Positions 1 through 9,571 of a DNA stretch of 64,000 nt are shown one piece after another. The notes below the pieces were generated by a model, which did no database searches, was not told the DNA's origin, and was given only the letters and a program-made list of their open reading frames with translations. The DNA is from Candidatus Helarchaeota archaeon (lineage in GTDB: Archaea > Asgardarchaeota > Lokiarchaeia > Helarchaeales > HEL-GB-A): the NCBI GenBank assembly GCA_013375455.1, contig JABXJT010000009.1, forward strand, positions 1 through 64,000, in the 5' to 3' direction. A program made the translations under genes and the position numbers. Numbering within the stretch: position 1 is the first letter of the stretch; every line of letters begins with the position of its first letter.

Positions 1-736
1 AAATTTTTATTGCCTGATGAAATGTTGTAGGATCTGGAACAGTTGGCCCAGATGCAATGGAATCAAGTGGGTTTCCAATAACATCAGAAAGAATGAGCGT
101 GATTATCGGGGCAGGGAAACCGTATTTTGCTAATTGACCCCCTTTTATTCGCGAACAATGTTTTCGGACTGTATTTATTTCTTGAATTGTTGCACCTGAT
201 TTTATAAGTTTTTTGTTTAAGTCTTGAATTTGGTTTAAATTAAGTAATTCAACTGGAAGTGGTAAAAGGGCTGACCCACCTCCGCTAATCAAAATAATAA
301 TTAAGTCATTTTTGTGTGCCTTTTCCAAGATCTTTATTATTTTTCGAGCTCCATTAATGCCACTTTCAGAGGGAATCGGATGTGACGCCTCATTAAATTG
401 AATGATCTTAGTATTATAGTGAGATTTCGTCCCCTCTGGAATGTTGATCAATCCATCAGAAATGTATGATTTGAGAATTTGTTCCAATGCTTCTGCCATT
501 GCACCGCTTGCTTTCCCCGCACCCACAACATAAATATTTTGAACCTTTGATAGTTCAAAGACATAATTTTGAACGTGTAATTTTGTTCCATTCAGTTTAA
601 TAACTTTTGGGATTAAGTTTTCAGGTAAAACAGATTTGATTCCGATATCCAATAGATCTAGCACTGTTTTTCGGGCAAAAATTTCCTCATCTTTTTTCAC
701 TCTTGAAATTAAGGACTGAAAGTTTTTGATAATCAT
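1..736 (-). CDS. Glycerate 2-kinase (MOFRL family), N-terminal part
   Basis: This reading frame starts with ATG at 736 and is still open at the left edge, so only about 245 N-terminal residues are present. It matches the class II glycerate kinases, which phosphorylate D-glycerate to 2-phosphoglycerate. Visible family signatures are VVGAGKASGAMA near residue 72, EASHPIPS near residue 118, the glycine-rich ISGGGSALLP near residue 147, INTVRKHCSRIKGG and LSDVIGNPLDSIASGPT. The C-terminal MOFRL domain lies outside the window. It is the last gene of a minus-strand series that begins with the two P-type ATPases, but a 90 bp gap separates it from the Roadblock gene, so co-transcription is uncertain. 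Confidence 0.9.
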   Translation of the reverse strand, partial: MIIKNFQSLISRVKKDEEIFARKTVLDLLDIGIKSVLPENLIPKVIKLNGTKLHVQNYVFELSKVQNIYVVGAGKASGAMAEALEQILKSYISDGLINIPEGTKSHYNTKIIQFNEASHPIPSESGINGARKIIKILEKAHKNDLIIILISGGGSALLPLPVELLNLNQIQDLNKKLIKSGATIQEINTVRKHCSRIKGGQLAKYGFPAPIITLILSDVIGNPLDSIASGPTVPDPTTFHQAIKI

Positions 737-826
737 CTAGATTCCTAATAATTGAAAAGTTAGAATTTAAATTAAAAATAATTTTGAACCTTTGACTATT
801 TATAATTCACTTTGAATTGAGACATA

Positions 827-1228
827 TTAATTTTGGATGCTTAATATTTGCTCTGTTTCGCGGGCAAGCTTTTGTAAATGTAGGAGTGTGATGCCGAGAT
901 TTTCTCGATCAATTACAGAGATTATGACAGCTTCTTTACCAGCTGTTACAAGCACGATAGTTCCTACTTCAGAATCGATGATGATACGTTGTGGATTTGC
1001 TTTCAATAACTCTTCAGTCGTGCGTTCCCCTAACATCGTCATTTCAGCTGCCATTCCGGCTATTAATTCCTCATTAAAATAAGTTCCCCCATTACCCTGA
1101 AATGAATTATCAATGACCGATGCAATAACGAATCCATCTCGCGATACAATCGCAGTTGTATATACATTCGTTACCATTCCAAAATTTATCAAAAGCTCAT
1201 CTAATTTTTCTCCTTTAGTGCGCAGCAT
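827..1228 (-). CDS. Roadblock/LC7 domain protein
   Basis: A 133-residue protein made up of a single Roadblock/LC7 fold. The pattern is an N-terminal helix (LDELLINFG), a strand with TTAIVSRDGFVIAS, a helix with EELIAGMAAEMTMLGERT, a strand IIIDSEVGTIVLVTAG and the closing NLGITLLHLQKLA helix. This family forms dimers that scaffold or regulate small Ras-like GTPases; in bacteria MglB acts on MglA. The ATG at 1228 is preceded by GGAG about 8 nt upstream, which supports the start. It lies 113 bp downstream of a P-type ATPase gene on the same strand. Its partner GTPase cannot be told from the sequence, although an MglA-like GTPase occurs at 62009..62620. Confidence 0.88.
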   Translation of the reverse strand: MLRTKGEKLDELLINFGMVTNVYTTAIVSRDGFVIASVIDNSFQGNGGTYFNEELIAGMAAEMTMLGERTTEELLKANPQRIIIDSEVGTIVLVTAGKEAVIISVIDRENLGITLLHLQKLARETEQILSIQN

Positions 1229-1341
1229 TAGAAATTCTCCTAAAAGATAAAAAAATTACTACATTCAATTACTTAGCTATGTTCGCGAAAATGCCTTAAA
1301 AACACCACAAAAAAGGGAAGGAAATGAAAAGATTATTTCTC

Positions 1342-4176
1342 TTATTCACGATACCGTTCCATAATGTTTTCAATACGTTTTACATAATATTCGAGTTTTT
1401 TCCGCTTTGGATTCTTTATATACCGCCATAATGCTTTAAATCCCTCCATTACAAAAAGGAGAGATGAGCTAAGGAGAATGATTATTCCCCATTCAAGTAA
1501 TCCTATTGGATAAGTATGAAAGATACCTCCAACTCCAGGTATATATATAATAGCGACAAGAAACCCTATCGAAAGAGCTACTGAAATAACCAACATACGA
1601 TTAATAGACGGACCGTGTAAAATTGATTTCTCTTTTTCACGACATAGGAATACGTTAAAGAATTGAGAGATGGATAAAGTTAGGAATGCAAAGGTTTGTG
1701 CAAAATAGGTTTTTTGTGTATCACCAATTATTCCCATCGGACTTGCTAAATTTAAACCTATTACAAAAGCCGCTAAGGTAACTATGGTTATGGTTACACC
1801 TACAACGGTAATATTAATTAAATCATGCTTTGTAAGAATGGACTCCTCCGGATCACGTGGAGGTTTTTGCATAACTCCTTTAGTGGGGGGATCAAACACT
1901 AAGGCCGTTCCAGGAAGACCATCTGTGACTAAATTTACAACCAGTATATGTATTGCAACAAGGGGTACGACATTTTTTCCACCGATAGATCCAATCGCAA
2001 ACATTATGGCAATAAATACCACCAAAATCTCTCCTACATTACTCGAAAGCGTGTAGAAAATGAATTTTTTAATATTCTCATAGATTACGCGCCCTTCCTC
2101 CACTGCATTAACAATACTGGCGAAATTATCATCAGCGAGCGTGACATCGCTAGCTTCCTTAGCCACATCAGTCCCAGTTATTCCCATAGCGACTCCCACA
2201 TCTGCTTTTCTTAATGCGGGTGCATCATTGACTCCATCGCCCGTCATTGCAACTACGTTAATTCGACTCTTATATGCATCGAGAATTTTTGTTTTTTGTT
2301 CTGGACTCACTCGCGCATAAACATCCACGTATCCAGCCATTTTTTGTAATTTTTCTGACTCTATTTCATTTAGATCACTTCCAGTAAGTGCCCCAGAGTA
2401 TTGGCGCATTAAGCCTAACTCTTTTGCTACAGCAACTGCTGTTAATTTATGGTCGCCTGTAATCATCGCTATTTTTATCCCTGCTTGCCTGCATTCCTCT
2501 AGGGCATCGCTTACTTCTTTCCTGGGCGGATCTATCATAGCTTGGAGACCCGTCAATATCAAATTTGATTCAATTTTTTCCATCGTGTATTCTGAAATTT
2601 CGGGCAGTAGCTTCTTGTATGCCATGGCAAGGACCCGAAGGGCATCAGATGTCAATTCCTCATTCATTGCGTGATATCGTACTTTGTCATCTTCCGTAAT
2701 GGGACGAATTTCTTGCCCGATTTGTATGTGGGATGAGATCTCAAGAATGCCTTCGAGCGCACCTTTCACATATGCGAATCTTTCATTATTCGGAGCAGAA
2801 TGAATGGTGGACATTCGTTTCCTTTTTGAATCAAATGGGATCTCTCCGACCCGAGGATTTTCATTTTCAAGTTCGGTTTTCCAGAGAGCAGCCTTGCCGG
2901 CCGAAACTACTAATGCGCCTTCCGTGGGATCACCGATCATTTCCCAATGTTTTACACCTTTTTCTTTAATATTTTCACTTAATGAGGCGTCATTACACAA
3001 AGTACCAATTTTTAGTGTCATGGTAAGAGGTGCGTTATGCGCTGGATCTAATTCCACGTTTTGAATGAAAAACCTTCCAATCGGATCGTAACCCTGTCCA
3101 GTTACGTCAATCACATCATCATTGGTAAAAATTTTCCTAACACTCATCTCATTCAAGGTTAATGTGCCTGTTTTATCGGAACATATCACGGTTGTGCACC
3201 CAAGCGTTTCCACGGCAGGAAGCTTCCTTATAATTGCATATTTTGCGGCCATTCGTGTTACTCCCAATGTGAGTGCAATGGTTACGATAATTGGTAAGCC
3301 TTCAGGGACGGCCGCTACAGCTAATGAAACCGCCTGTAAGAAACTACCTTGTATTCCAGCAACACCCTCCCGAATAAATCCAGCAATGAAGACGACTACA
3401 CAAACAAGGATGACAAGTATTCCAATCCATTTACCGAGCTGATTTATCCTTTTTGTTAATGGAGTTTCTTCTTCTTCTATTGTTTGGATCATGTCTGCGA
3501 TTTTACCTATTTCCGTGTCCATTCCTATAGTAGTAACTACTCCCTCCCCTCGACCGTATGTGACGACCGTGCCCGTGAATGCCATATTTTTCTGATCATT
3601 CACTGGGATATCTTCTTTCTTTAGAATCGAGTCTATTTTCGATACTGGTACTGATTCTCCTGTCAAAGGTGCCTCATCAACTTTTAAATTGATCGAGCTC
3701 ATCAACCGTGCATCCGCAGGAATTTTATCCCCCGTTTCAAGAATGATAATATCTCCAGGAACTAGCTCGCGGGCAGGGACCTCATGATCCTTATTATTTC
3801 TTCGCACTGTCGCCGTCGGCGCGGATAATTCCATTAACGCCTCCAATGATTTTTCCGATTTGGCCTCTAAATAAGTTCCAATACCGGCATTAATGAAAAG
3901 AATTGCACCTATAATAATTGCGTCAGTGAGCCCTCCCTCCTCAGAACCTGTGAGCCCCAAAACAATGGAAATGACCATGGCAACTACTAACAGAATCACC
4001 AAAAAATCTCGGAATTGCCCAATGAGAATGCTAAAAAGAGAGCGTTTTTTTCCGGTTAAAATTTCATTATATCCATACTCCTCACGACGTTTCAAAACTT
4101 CTTCTTCACTTAAACCTTCTTTTGTTGTTTTTAATGAGGTTATTACTTCACCAATTTCTTTGTCATAATAACTCAT
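1342..4176 (-). CDS. Cation-transporting P-type ATPase, P2A (Ca2+) type
   Basis: A 944-residue, full-length P2-type ATPase. It has an N-terminal cation ATPase domain, the A-domain TGES motif (172-175), the M4 PEGLP motif (291-295), the phosphorylation motif DKTGT (334-338), the nucleotide-binding KGA, and the hinge TGDGVNDAPAL. The Ca2+ ligands known from SERCA all have counterparts: Glu in PEGLP, Asn and Glu in the M5 stretch SSNVGEI, and Asn, Thr and Asp in the M6 stretch NLVTDGLP. Ca2+ export across the cytoplasmic membrane is therefore likely. It is encoded directly downstream of a second P2-type ATPase (73 bp gap), so the two may be co-transcribed. Confidence 0.93.
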   Translation of the reverse strand: MSYYDKEIGEVITSLKTTKEGLSEEEVLKRREEYGYNEILTGKKRSLFSILIGQFRDFLVILLVVAMVISIVLGLTGSEEGGLTDAIIIGAILFINAGIGTYLEAKSEKSLEALMELSAPTATVRRNNKDHEVPARELVPGDIIILETGDKIPADARLMSSINLKVDEAPLTGESVPVSKIDSILKKEDIPVNDQKNMAFTGTVVTYGRGEGVVTTIGMDTEIGKIADMIQTIEEEETPLTKRINQLGKWIGILVILVCVVVFIAGFIREGVAGIQGSFLQAVSLAVAAVPEGLPIIVTIALTLGVTRMAAKYAIIRKLPAVETLGCTTVICSDKTGTLTLNEMSVRKIFTNDDVIDVTGQGYDPIGRFFIQNVELDPAHNAPLTMTLKIGTLCNDASLSENIKEKGVKHWEMIGDPTEGALVVSAGKAALWKTELENENPRVGEIPFDSKRKRMSTIHSAPNNERFAYVKGALEGILEISSHIQIGQEIRPITEDDKVRYHAMNEELTSDALRVLAMAYKKLLPEISEYTMEKIESNLILTGLQAMIDPPRKEVSDALEECRQAGIKIAMITGDHKLTAVAVAKELGLMRQYSGALTGSDLNEIESEKLQKMAGYVDVYARVSPEQKTKILDAYKSRINVVAMTGDGVNDAPALRKADVGVAMGITGTDVAKEASDVTLADDNFASIVNAVEEGRVIYENIKKFIFYTLSSNVGEILVVFIAIMFAIGSIGGKNVVPLVAIHILVVNLVTDGLPGTALVFDPPTKGVMQKPPRDPEESILTKHDLINITVVGVTITIVTLAAFVIGLNLASPMGIIGDTQKTYFAQTFAFLTLSISQFFNVFLCREKEKSILHGPSINRMLVISVALSIGFLVAIIYIPGVGGIFHTYPIGLLEWGIIILLSSSLLFVMEGFKALWRYIKNPKRKKLEYYVKRIENIMERYRE

Positions 4177-4249
4177 TTTAGGACCCCATACATTACGTAA
4201 TCACTTTTACTCTATTTTCTTTTTATAAAAATAATAATTGTTATTCCTT

Positions 4250-7051
4250 TCATAGATTTTTGGGAGAATGGCGTCGATCCCACCATTTCCAGAGATACTT
4301 ATATCCCTCGGTGACCCAGATAATACTTGAACTTACTACGATAATTAAGACCCAGTCAAGCCAACCTAGAGGATAAGTATGAAACACTGGCCACAAAGCG
4401 GGGATATAAACAACAGTGAATTGAAGAATTATTGCAACCACCAATGCTAAATACATGTAGTTGTTCCGTTTTTTCATACCGAACATTGAATTCTTCAGGG
4501 AGCGACTGGCAAAAATATTCCAATTCTCGAAGAACGTTACGGTCATAAAGGCAAGTGTTGTAGCATACCTATAATTTAGATTCTCAGGCATCGCACTGGC
4601 TTTTCCATTTATTATCCCATAATAGAATAGAGCTAGGGTTCCAATACAAATGAGAGCCCCGAGGAGGATAATATTTATGGTAAATCGTCGAGTGAAAACA
4701 GGTTCATCAACACTTCTCGGGGGAAAATTCATCAGTTTTGGATCCTCTGGCTCTTTTGTTAAGCTGAGCGCGGGTAGCGAATCCGTAATAAGATTAACCC
4801 ATAAGATTTGAAGCGGTAATAAAGGCAGAATTGTAGTAATAGAGGAAAATACTTGAGTTCCAATGATAATCCAAACAAAAATAACCAGAATTTCACCTAT
4901 ATTACAAGATAGGAGGTAGAATATTGTTTTCAAGATATTTTCATAAATATTCCGTCCTTTCTTTACAGCAGAAACTATGGTCGCAAAATTATCGTCTGTT
5001 AAAGTCATACTGGCTGCTTCTTTGGCAACATCAGTACCCGCAATTCCCATTGCAACTCCAATATTTGCGCTTTTTAGGGCAGGGGCATCGTTGACCCCAT
5101 CTCCTGTCACTGCCACGATGTAATTTTTGCCTTCGAGCATTTGTACAACATCTAGTTTATGTTTAGGTGATATTCGAGCGAAAATTTTGGTTTTCTCAAT
5201 TACTTCCTTGGATTTTGTGTCGTATTCAATGCCTTTGACGGTATTTTGTTCTTCACCAGAAGATATGAGGCCGATTTCTTTTGCGATGGCATTTGCGGTT
5301 GCAGGGTGATCTCCCGTGATCATTTTAATTTCAATTCCCGCTTTTTTACACGTTTCAATCGCCCCAGGAACTGCATCACGGGGAGGGTCCATCATTCCTA
5401 CAAAACCAATAAAGGTAAGATCAGCATCCACGCCTTCATAATCTTCTCGATGACCATCAGTTAGGGTTTGATAAGCCATTGCCAAAATTCTTAATTGTTG
5501 AGATGAGTACTCTTCGTTTAATTTGAGAATTTTTTCGCGCTGGGCTCGTGTAATTGGTCCAATATTTCCATTTGTATAAATAGAATTACATCTATCTAAG
5601 ATTATATCCAACGCACCTTTTATATACGCGTGTATTTCATTTTCTGGTGTCTTATGCACGGTTGTCATTCGTTTCAACTCTGATGTAAAAGGAATTTCTC
5701 CAATCTGGGGATACTTTTCTTTTAAATCCTCGATGTTCATTCCTGCTTTCATCGCAAGAGTATGGAGGCTCCCCTCCGTTGGATCTCCTATAATAATCCA
5801 TTTATTATCTTTCTTCTCGACCTTAGATGTCCCGCACAATGCCCCAACTCGTAATAATAATTCAAAATGTTTATCTTTTAATGGGTTGATTTCCTTTTCA
5901 TCTTCTTGATAAAACCTACCAATTGGGGCATATCCAACTCCAGTCACGTTAATTACTTTATCATTAGCATAAATCTGTCGTATTGTCATCTCATTTTTCG
6001 TCAATGTTCCCGTTTTATCCGAACAAATTACATTAACTGATCCTAATGTTTCAACCGCTTTTAATCTTTTAATTACTGCCCGCTCTTGGGCCATTTCGCG
6101 CATTCCTAAAGCTAAACTGGTTGTAATTACAATTGGTAAGCCTGATGGCATCGCAGCAACAGCCAAAGCAACGGCTGTTAGCATTAAACTAACTGTTACC
6201 GCCCCCGGATCGACGAAAAAAGTTCCAGTAATTACCCCTTTTAATATTCCAATAATAAAAACTAGGACACAAATGACGACGATTAAGACTCCGAGCTGAA
6301 GGCCAACTTTCGCCATTTTTCTTTGTAAAGGAGTTTCGGCTTCTTCAATTTCAGATAATAATTGGGCAATTAAACCTATTTGGGTTTGCATTCCCGTACC
6401 TGTAACGACCGCTTTTCCCCGCCCATACGTCGCAATTGTCCCACTAAATACCATATTTTTCCGATCTGCTAAAGTCGCCGTTTTTTCGATGGCTGCAGGC
6501 TTTTTCTTTACTGGCTTGCTCTCCCCCGTCAAAGTAGACTCATCAACTTGCAAATTCATTACTTCCAAGAGCCGCGCATCTGCCGGTATCTTATCGCCCA
6601 TTTCTATAAAGATCAAATCACCCGGAACCAAACGTCGGCTATTAATGATGCTCTCCCCCTCTGGGCGGAAAACGCGCACGTCATGCCCCGCAGTAATCTC
6701 TTTTAACGCCATCATGGATTTTTCTGAACGATATTCCGTGACTAGCCCAACTATTGAATTAATCATTACGAAGCTCGCAATTGCAACGACGTCCGTGAAG
6801 TCATATTCCTGTTGGATTACAATGACAGCAAGTTCAATAATAATGGCGACTATTAATATGAGAATGAGGATGTCTTTGAATTGTACTAAGAACAATTTGA
6901 TAATTGAAGTTCCTTTTGCTTGGGGTAGCTCATTTAAACCGTGAATCTCCAGCCTTTTGGTAGATTCTTCTTCAGAAATTCCTTTATCCGACGATTCCAA
7001 GCTTTTTATTACGTCTTGGGTTTCCATCTTATAGTAATGGGTCTCTTCCAT
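4250..7051 (-). CDS. P2-type cation ATPase with altered M4 motif (PSGLP)
   Basis: A 933-residue P2-type ATPase with intact catalytic motifs: TGES (175-178), DKTGT (345-349), MITGDHPATA and TGDGVNDAPAL. M5 (SCNIGEI) and M6 (NLITDSLP) keep the Asn/Glu and Asn/Thr/Asp ligands. The M4 motif, however, reads PSGLP (302-306) where Ca2+ pumps have PEGLP, so the glutamate that forms Ca2+ site II in SERCA is a serine here. It may carry one ion instead of two, or a different cation such as Na+, Mn2+ or H+. It is the first gene of the ATPase pair. Its upstream region is shared, head to head, with cdc6 and the candidate origin. Confidence 0.92.
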   Translation of the reverse strand: MEETHYYKMETQDVIKSLESSDKGISEEESTKRLEIHGLNELPQAKGTSIIKLFLVQFKDILILILIVAIIIELAVIVIQQEYDFTDVVAIASFVMINSIVGLVTEYRSEKSMMALKEITAGHDVRVFRPEGESIINSRRLVPGDLIFIEMGDKIPADARLLEVMNLQVDESTLTGESKPVKKKPAAIEKTATLADRKNMVFSGTIATYGRGKAVVTGTGMQTQIGLIAQLLSEIEEAETPLQRKMAKVGLQLGVLIVVICVLVFIIGILKGVITGTFFVDPGAVTVSLMLTAVALAVAAMPSGLPIVITTSLALGMREMAQERAVIKRLKAVETLGSVNVICSDKTGTLTKNEMTIRQIYANDKVINVTGVGYAPIGRFYQEDEKEINPLKDKHFELLLRVGALCGTSKVEKKDNKWIIIGDPTEGSLHTLAMKAGMNIEDLKEKYPQIGEIPFTSELKRMTTVHKTPENEIHAYIKGALDIILDRCNSIYTNGNIGPITRAQREKILKLNEEYSSQQLRILAMAYQTLTDGHREDYEGVDADLTFIGFVGMMDPPRDAVPGAIETCKKAGIEIKMITGDHPATANAIAKEIGLISSGEEQNTVKGIEYDTKSKEVIEKTKIFARISPKHKLDVVQMLEGKNYIVAVTGDGVNDAPALKSANIGVAMGIAGTDVAKEAASMTLTDDNFATIVSAVKKGRNIYENILKTIFYLLSCNIGEILVIFVWIIIGTQVFSSITTILPLLPLQILWVNLITDSLPALSLTKEPEDPKLMNFPPRSVDEPVFTRRFTINIILLGALICIGTLALFYYGIINGKASAMPENLNYRYATTLAFMTVTFFENWNIFASRSLKNSMFGMKKRNNYMYLALVVAIILQFTVVYIPALWPVFHTYPLGWLDWVLIIVVSSSIIWVTEGYKYLWKWWDRRHSPKNL

Positions 7052-7388
7052 TCGGTCCTTGCTCCTTGTACGATGAAAATTTAGGGAATCATTGTGAATA
7101 AAATTTCTTAGAATACAGATCAGATTTTTGTTTAAAACTTTGACTTTTGTTATGATATAACAAATTATTCGCTTATAAGGAAATTTTACGGTTTCTAAAA
7201 AACTATTTGTTGGTCAAAATTGCCTTGATCTGCATAAAAAAAGTAAAGAAATTATGATTGGTGAATTTAATCTAGCTGAATTTTTTACCCTACAGGCATG
7301 GAAGAACTATGATATTATTGGAGTATTACCGTGATAACAGTGTAGAATTCCTATTAAATCAGAATTTAGTCGAATTGTATAGACGGGA

Positions 7389-7479
7389 ATTATAGGAAAC
7401 AATTACATTTTAAAGGTGTACTAGAACAATATTTATTCCATAGGAATTCTAGTGGAAAGTATCAGAATTCCAGTGGAGA
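7389..7479. other. Candidate replication origin: ORB-like repeats upstream of cdc6
   Basis: The 472 bp gap between the divergent ATPase and cdc6 genes (7052-7523) is AT-rich. Near cdc6 it holds clustered copies of a short motif: TTCCATAGGAAT at 7436, TTCTAGTGGAAA at 7447 and TTCCAGTGGAGA at 7468, with a weaker ATTATAGGAAAC at 7389. The copies at 7447 and 7468 belong to GAATTC(T/C)AGTGGA repeats exactly 21 bp apart, two helical turns. They resemble the core of archaeal ORB/mini-ORB elements (TTCCAnTGGAAA), the sites bound by Orc1/Cdc6. Repeats plus an adjacent cdc6 gene is the usual archaeal oriC layout. Function is inferred. Confidence 0.55.
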
Positions 7480-7523
7480 TTTAAAAGTTTCATTTTTATG
7501 AATTTAAATCTGATGAGATTAAG

Positions 7524-8789
7524 ATGGCAAAGAACTTTAATACGAAACCACTCGATAGAATCTTTGATGATTTTCTCTCAGGGCCGCAAATCTTTAAGAA
7601 TAGAGATGTAATGCGAGCAACTTTCGTTCCAGAAGATCTACCCCATCGAGAAGAGCAAATTTCGCGAATTGGGAAAATCTTAGCCACCATTTTGAAAGGA
7701 GGCGTGCCCTCTAATATTTTTCTCTATGGGAAAACTGGAACCGGAAAGACTGCCGTGGCTTTATACGTTTTAAAGCGCATTGTTGCAAAATGTGAAGAAA
7801 TTTCAATAACACTACCCTTGAAGGAAATAATTAATTGTAAAGACATCGATACGGACTACCGTGTATTTGCAAGGCTATCTGGTGCGGTTGGAGAGGAAGT
7901 TCCTTTTACTGGACTCCCCACGGATGAGGTTTTTTCCCGGTTTAAACTTAAGTTGGATTCGGAACAACAAACGTTCATTATCGTTTTGGATGAAATTGAC
8001 CAATTAGTAAAGAAAACTTCCAAAAAAGGATCACCTAATAAAGTCCTCTATGAATTAACTCGAATAAATAGCGAACTCGACAAGGCTCGCGTTTGTATAA
8101 TCGGAATTAGTAATGATTTAAAATTTAAAGAATATTTGGACCCACGTGTTTTAAGTAGTTTAAGCGAAGAAGAAATGGTTTTCCCCCCATATAAAGCAAC
8201 AGAATTACTGGATATCTTGAAACAACGTAGTGAAATGGGATTTTATCCTGATGTTATCACTGAAGGAACAATTGAAATCACGGCTGCCCTTGCAGCTCGA
8301 GAGCACGGGGATGCAAGACGGGCCATCGATCTTTTAAGGGTTGCAGGGGAATTAGCTGAGCGAGAATCTGATGAAAACGTAACAGAGAGTCACGTGCGAC
8401 GTGCTCAAACGCTCATTGAGCGAGATACGATTTCAGATGCCTTGAAAACATTACCCATTCAATCTAAACTTGTGCTCTATAGTATTTATCTTTTGGAGAG
8501 GAATGACATTCTTGAAATATATACTGGAGATGTCTATACAACGTATTCTCAACTGTGTGATGGCACGCGCGTAGATAAACTGACCCAACGTCGCGTGAGT
8601 GATTTAATTAACGAATTGGACATGTTAGGGATTGTTAATGCCCAAGTCATTTCTAAAGGACGGTATGGCAGGTCCAAAAAAATTCGTTTAAGCATTCCTA
8701 AATCAATCATAACATCGATTCTAGAGGAAGATTACGTCATCAAGAAGATCAAAGATTTCCCAATTGAAATGAAAAAAGAAGAAGATTAA
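7524..8789 (+). CDS. cdc6: Orc1/Cdc6 replication initiator
   Basis: A 421-residue archaeal Orc1/Cdc6. Residues 45-290 are an AAA+ ATPase with Walker A GKTGTGKT (69-76), Walker B IIVLDEID (152-159), a sensor region around IGISNDLKF and a lid with EHGDARRAIDLLRVAGE. The C-terminal 110 residues form the winged helix (TYSQLCDGTRVDKLTQRRVSDL) that binds origin repeats. The length is typical. The ATG at 7524 starts the conserved N-terminus. Its 3' end overlaps the convergent gene 8786..9226 by 4 bp. It lies immediately beside the ORB-like repeats, so it probably acts at that site. Confidence 0.96.
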   Translation: MAKNFNTKPLDRIFDDFLSGPQIFKNRDVMRATFVPEDLPHREEQISRIGKILATILKGGVPSNIFLYGKTGTGKTAVALYVLKRIVAKCEEISITLPLKEIINCKDIDTDYRVFARLSGAVGEEVPFTGLPTDEVFSRFKLKLDSEQQTFIIVLDEIDQLVKKTSKKGSPNKVLYELTRINSELDKARVCIIGISNDLKFKEYLDPRVLSSLSEEEMVFPPYKATELLDILKQRSEMGFYPDVITEGTIEITAALAAREHGDARRAIDLLRVAGELAERESDENVTESHVRRAQTLIERDTISDALKTLPIQSKLVLYSIYLLERNDILEIYTGDVYTTYSQLCDGTRVDKLTQRRVSDLINELDMLGIVNAQVISKGRYGRSKKIRLSIPKSIITSILEEDYVIKKIKDFPIEMKKEED

Positions 8790-9226
8790 ACTTGGCTAAT
8801 AAAATCTACAGCTGTTATTTGTTTTTCTGCTAGGCGGTACTCGCGTCTAGCACGCGAACCTCGTCGTTCTAAAATGTCTTCAGCAAACATTCGTGCCAAA
8901 TAAGTTGAAACTGTACTTGGTTTTACTTCCTCATGAAAATTATAATGATATAATTCTCTGATGTGTTCTGATGTAAACCATCCATGTTTTATTTGTTTCA
9001 CGATTAATTCTAACTTCTCTCGAATGGTTAAGGAGTCGTAATCAGGATGAGATTTAATGCTTAATTGGTTGTCTAGGTGTGGCGTATCCTCAGAAACCGG
9101 CCCTTCGCCCTGGAATTTTCCGATTATCTTGCTTATATCCTCTGGAGAGAAAGAACCGTCAAAAGAAAGCTTGATCTTTCTACCACCCTCATCCTCAAAA
9201 ATAAACTCTTTCAATCTGAATTTCAT
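8786..9226 (-). CDS. Hypothetical protein with winged-helix-like C-terminus
   Basis: A 146-residue protein that I do not recognise. The N-terminal 40 residues alternate strand-like segments (FRLKEFIFEDEGGRKIKLSFDG). After a polar linker, residues 65-135 look like a helix-turn-helix or winged helix: TIREKLELIVKQIKHGWFTSEHI, then PSTVSTYLARMFAEDILERRG and a basic wing (RRGSRARREYRLA). A DNA-binding or regulatory role is plausible but unproven. It is convergent with cdc6, overlapping it by 4 bp, and divergent from CDC48. Confidence 0.7.
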   Translation of the reverse strand: MKFRLKEFIFEDEGGRKIKLSFDGSFSPEDISKIIGKFQGEGPVSEDTPHLDNQLSIKSHPDYDSLTIREKLELIVKQIKHGWFTSEHIRELYHYNFHEEVKPSTVSTYLARMFAEDILERRGSRARREYRLAEKQITAVDFISQV

Positions 9227-9571
9227 TAACCATCACTCTTTACCTAAACATTATTATTCTTCCATTTTACACCTTAAAAAGGCTTATATCATCGGTATGT
9301 TATGTTGGTGTTTAGTCATTTCAATATGATTAAAATCCTCAGATTTTCAAGTTTGATAAATATTTTTCAGACGTGAAGTGAAGTCCAAAAGGTTTTTAAG
9401 ATTCTGATTCCATTTCTTGACAATTTATGATTGAAAATGTCTAAATTTCACTCCCCTTGGAAACCATTAAATGAATAAGAAAAATTTATCTCAATTTGTA
9501 TGTAACTAATCACGATGAAGTAACGCTAAATTTCGATATCTTCAATCTCGCGAATTGGAGCAGTTATTAAC
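9227..9571. other. Intergenic region between divergent genes
   Basis: A 345 bp AT-rich gap between the minus-strand winged-helix-like gene and cdc48. It must hold the promoters of both. TATA-like stretches are visible (for example ggcttatatc near 9282), but none could be assigned firmly. No RNA gene or repeat was recognised. Confidence 0.4.
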
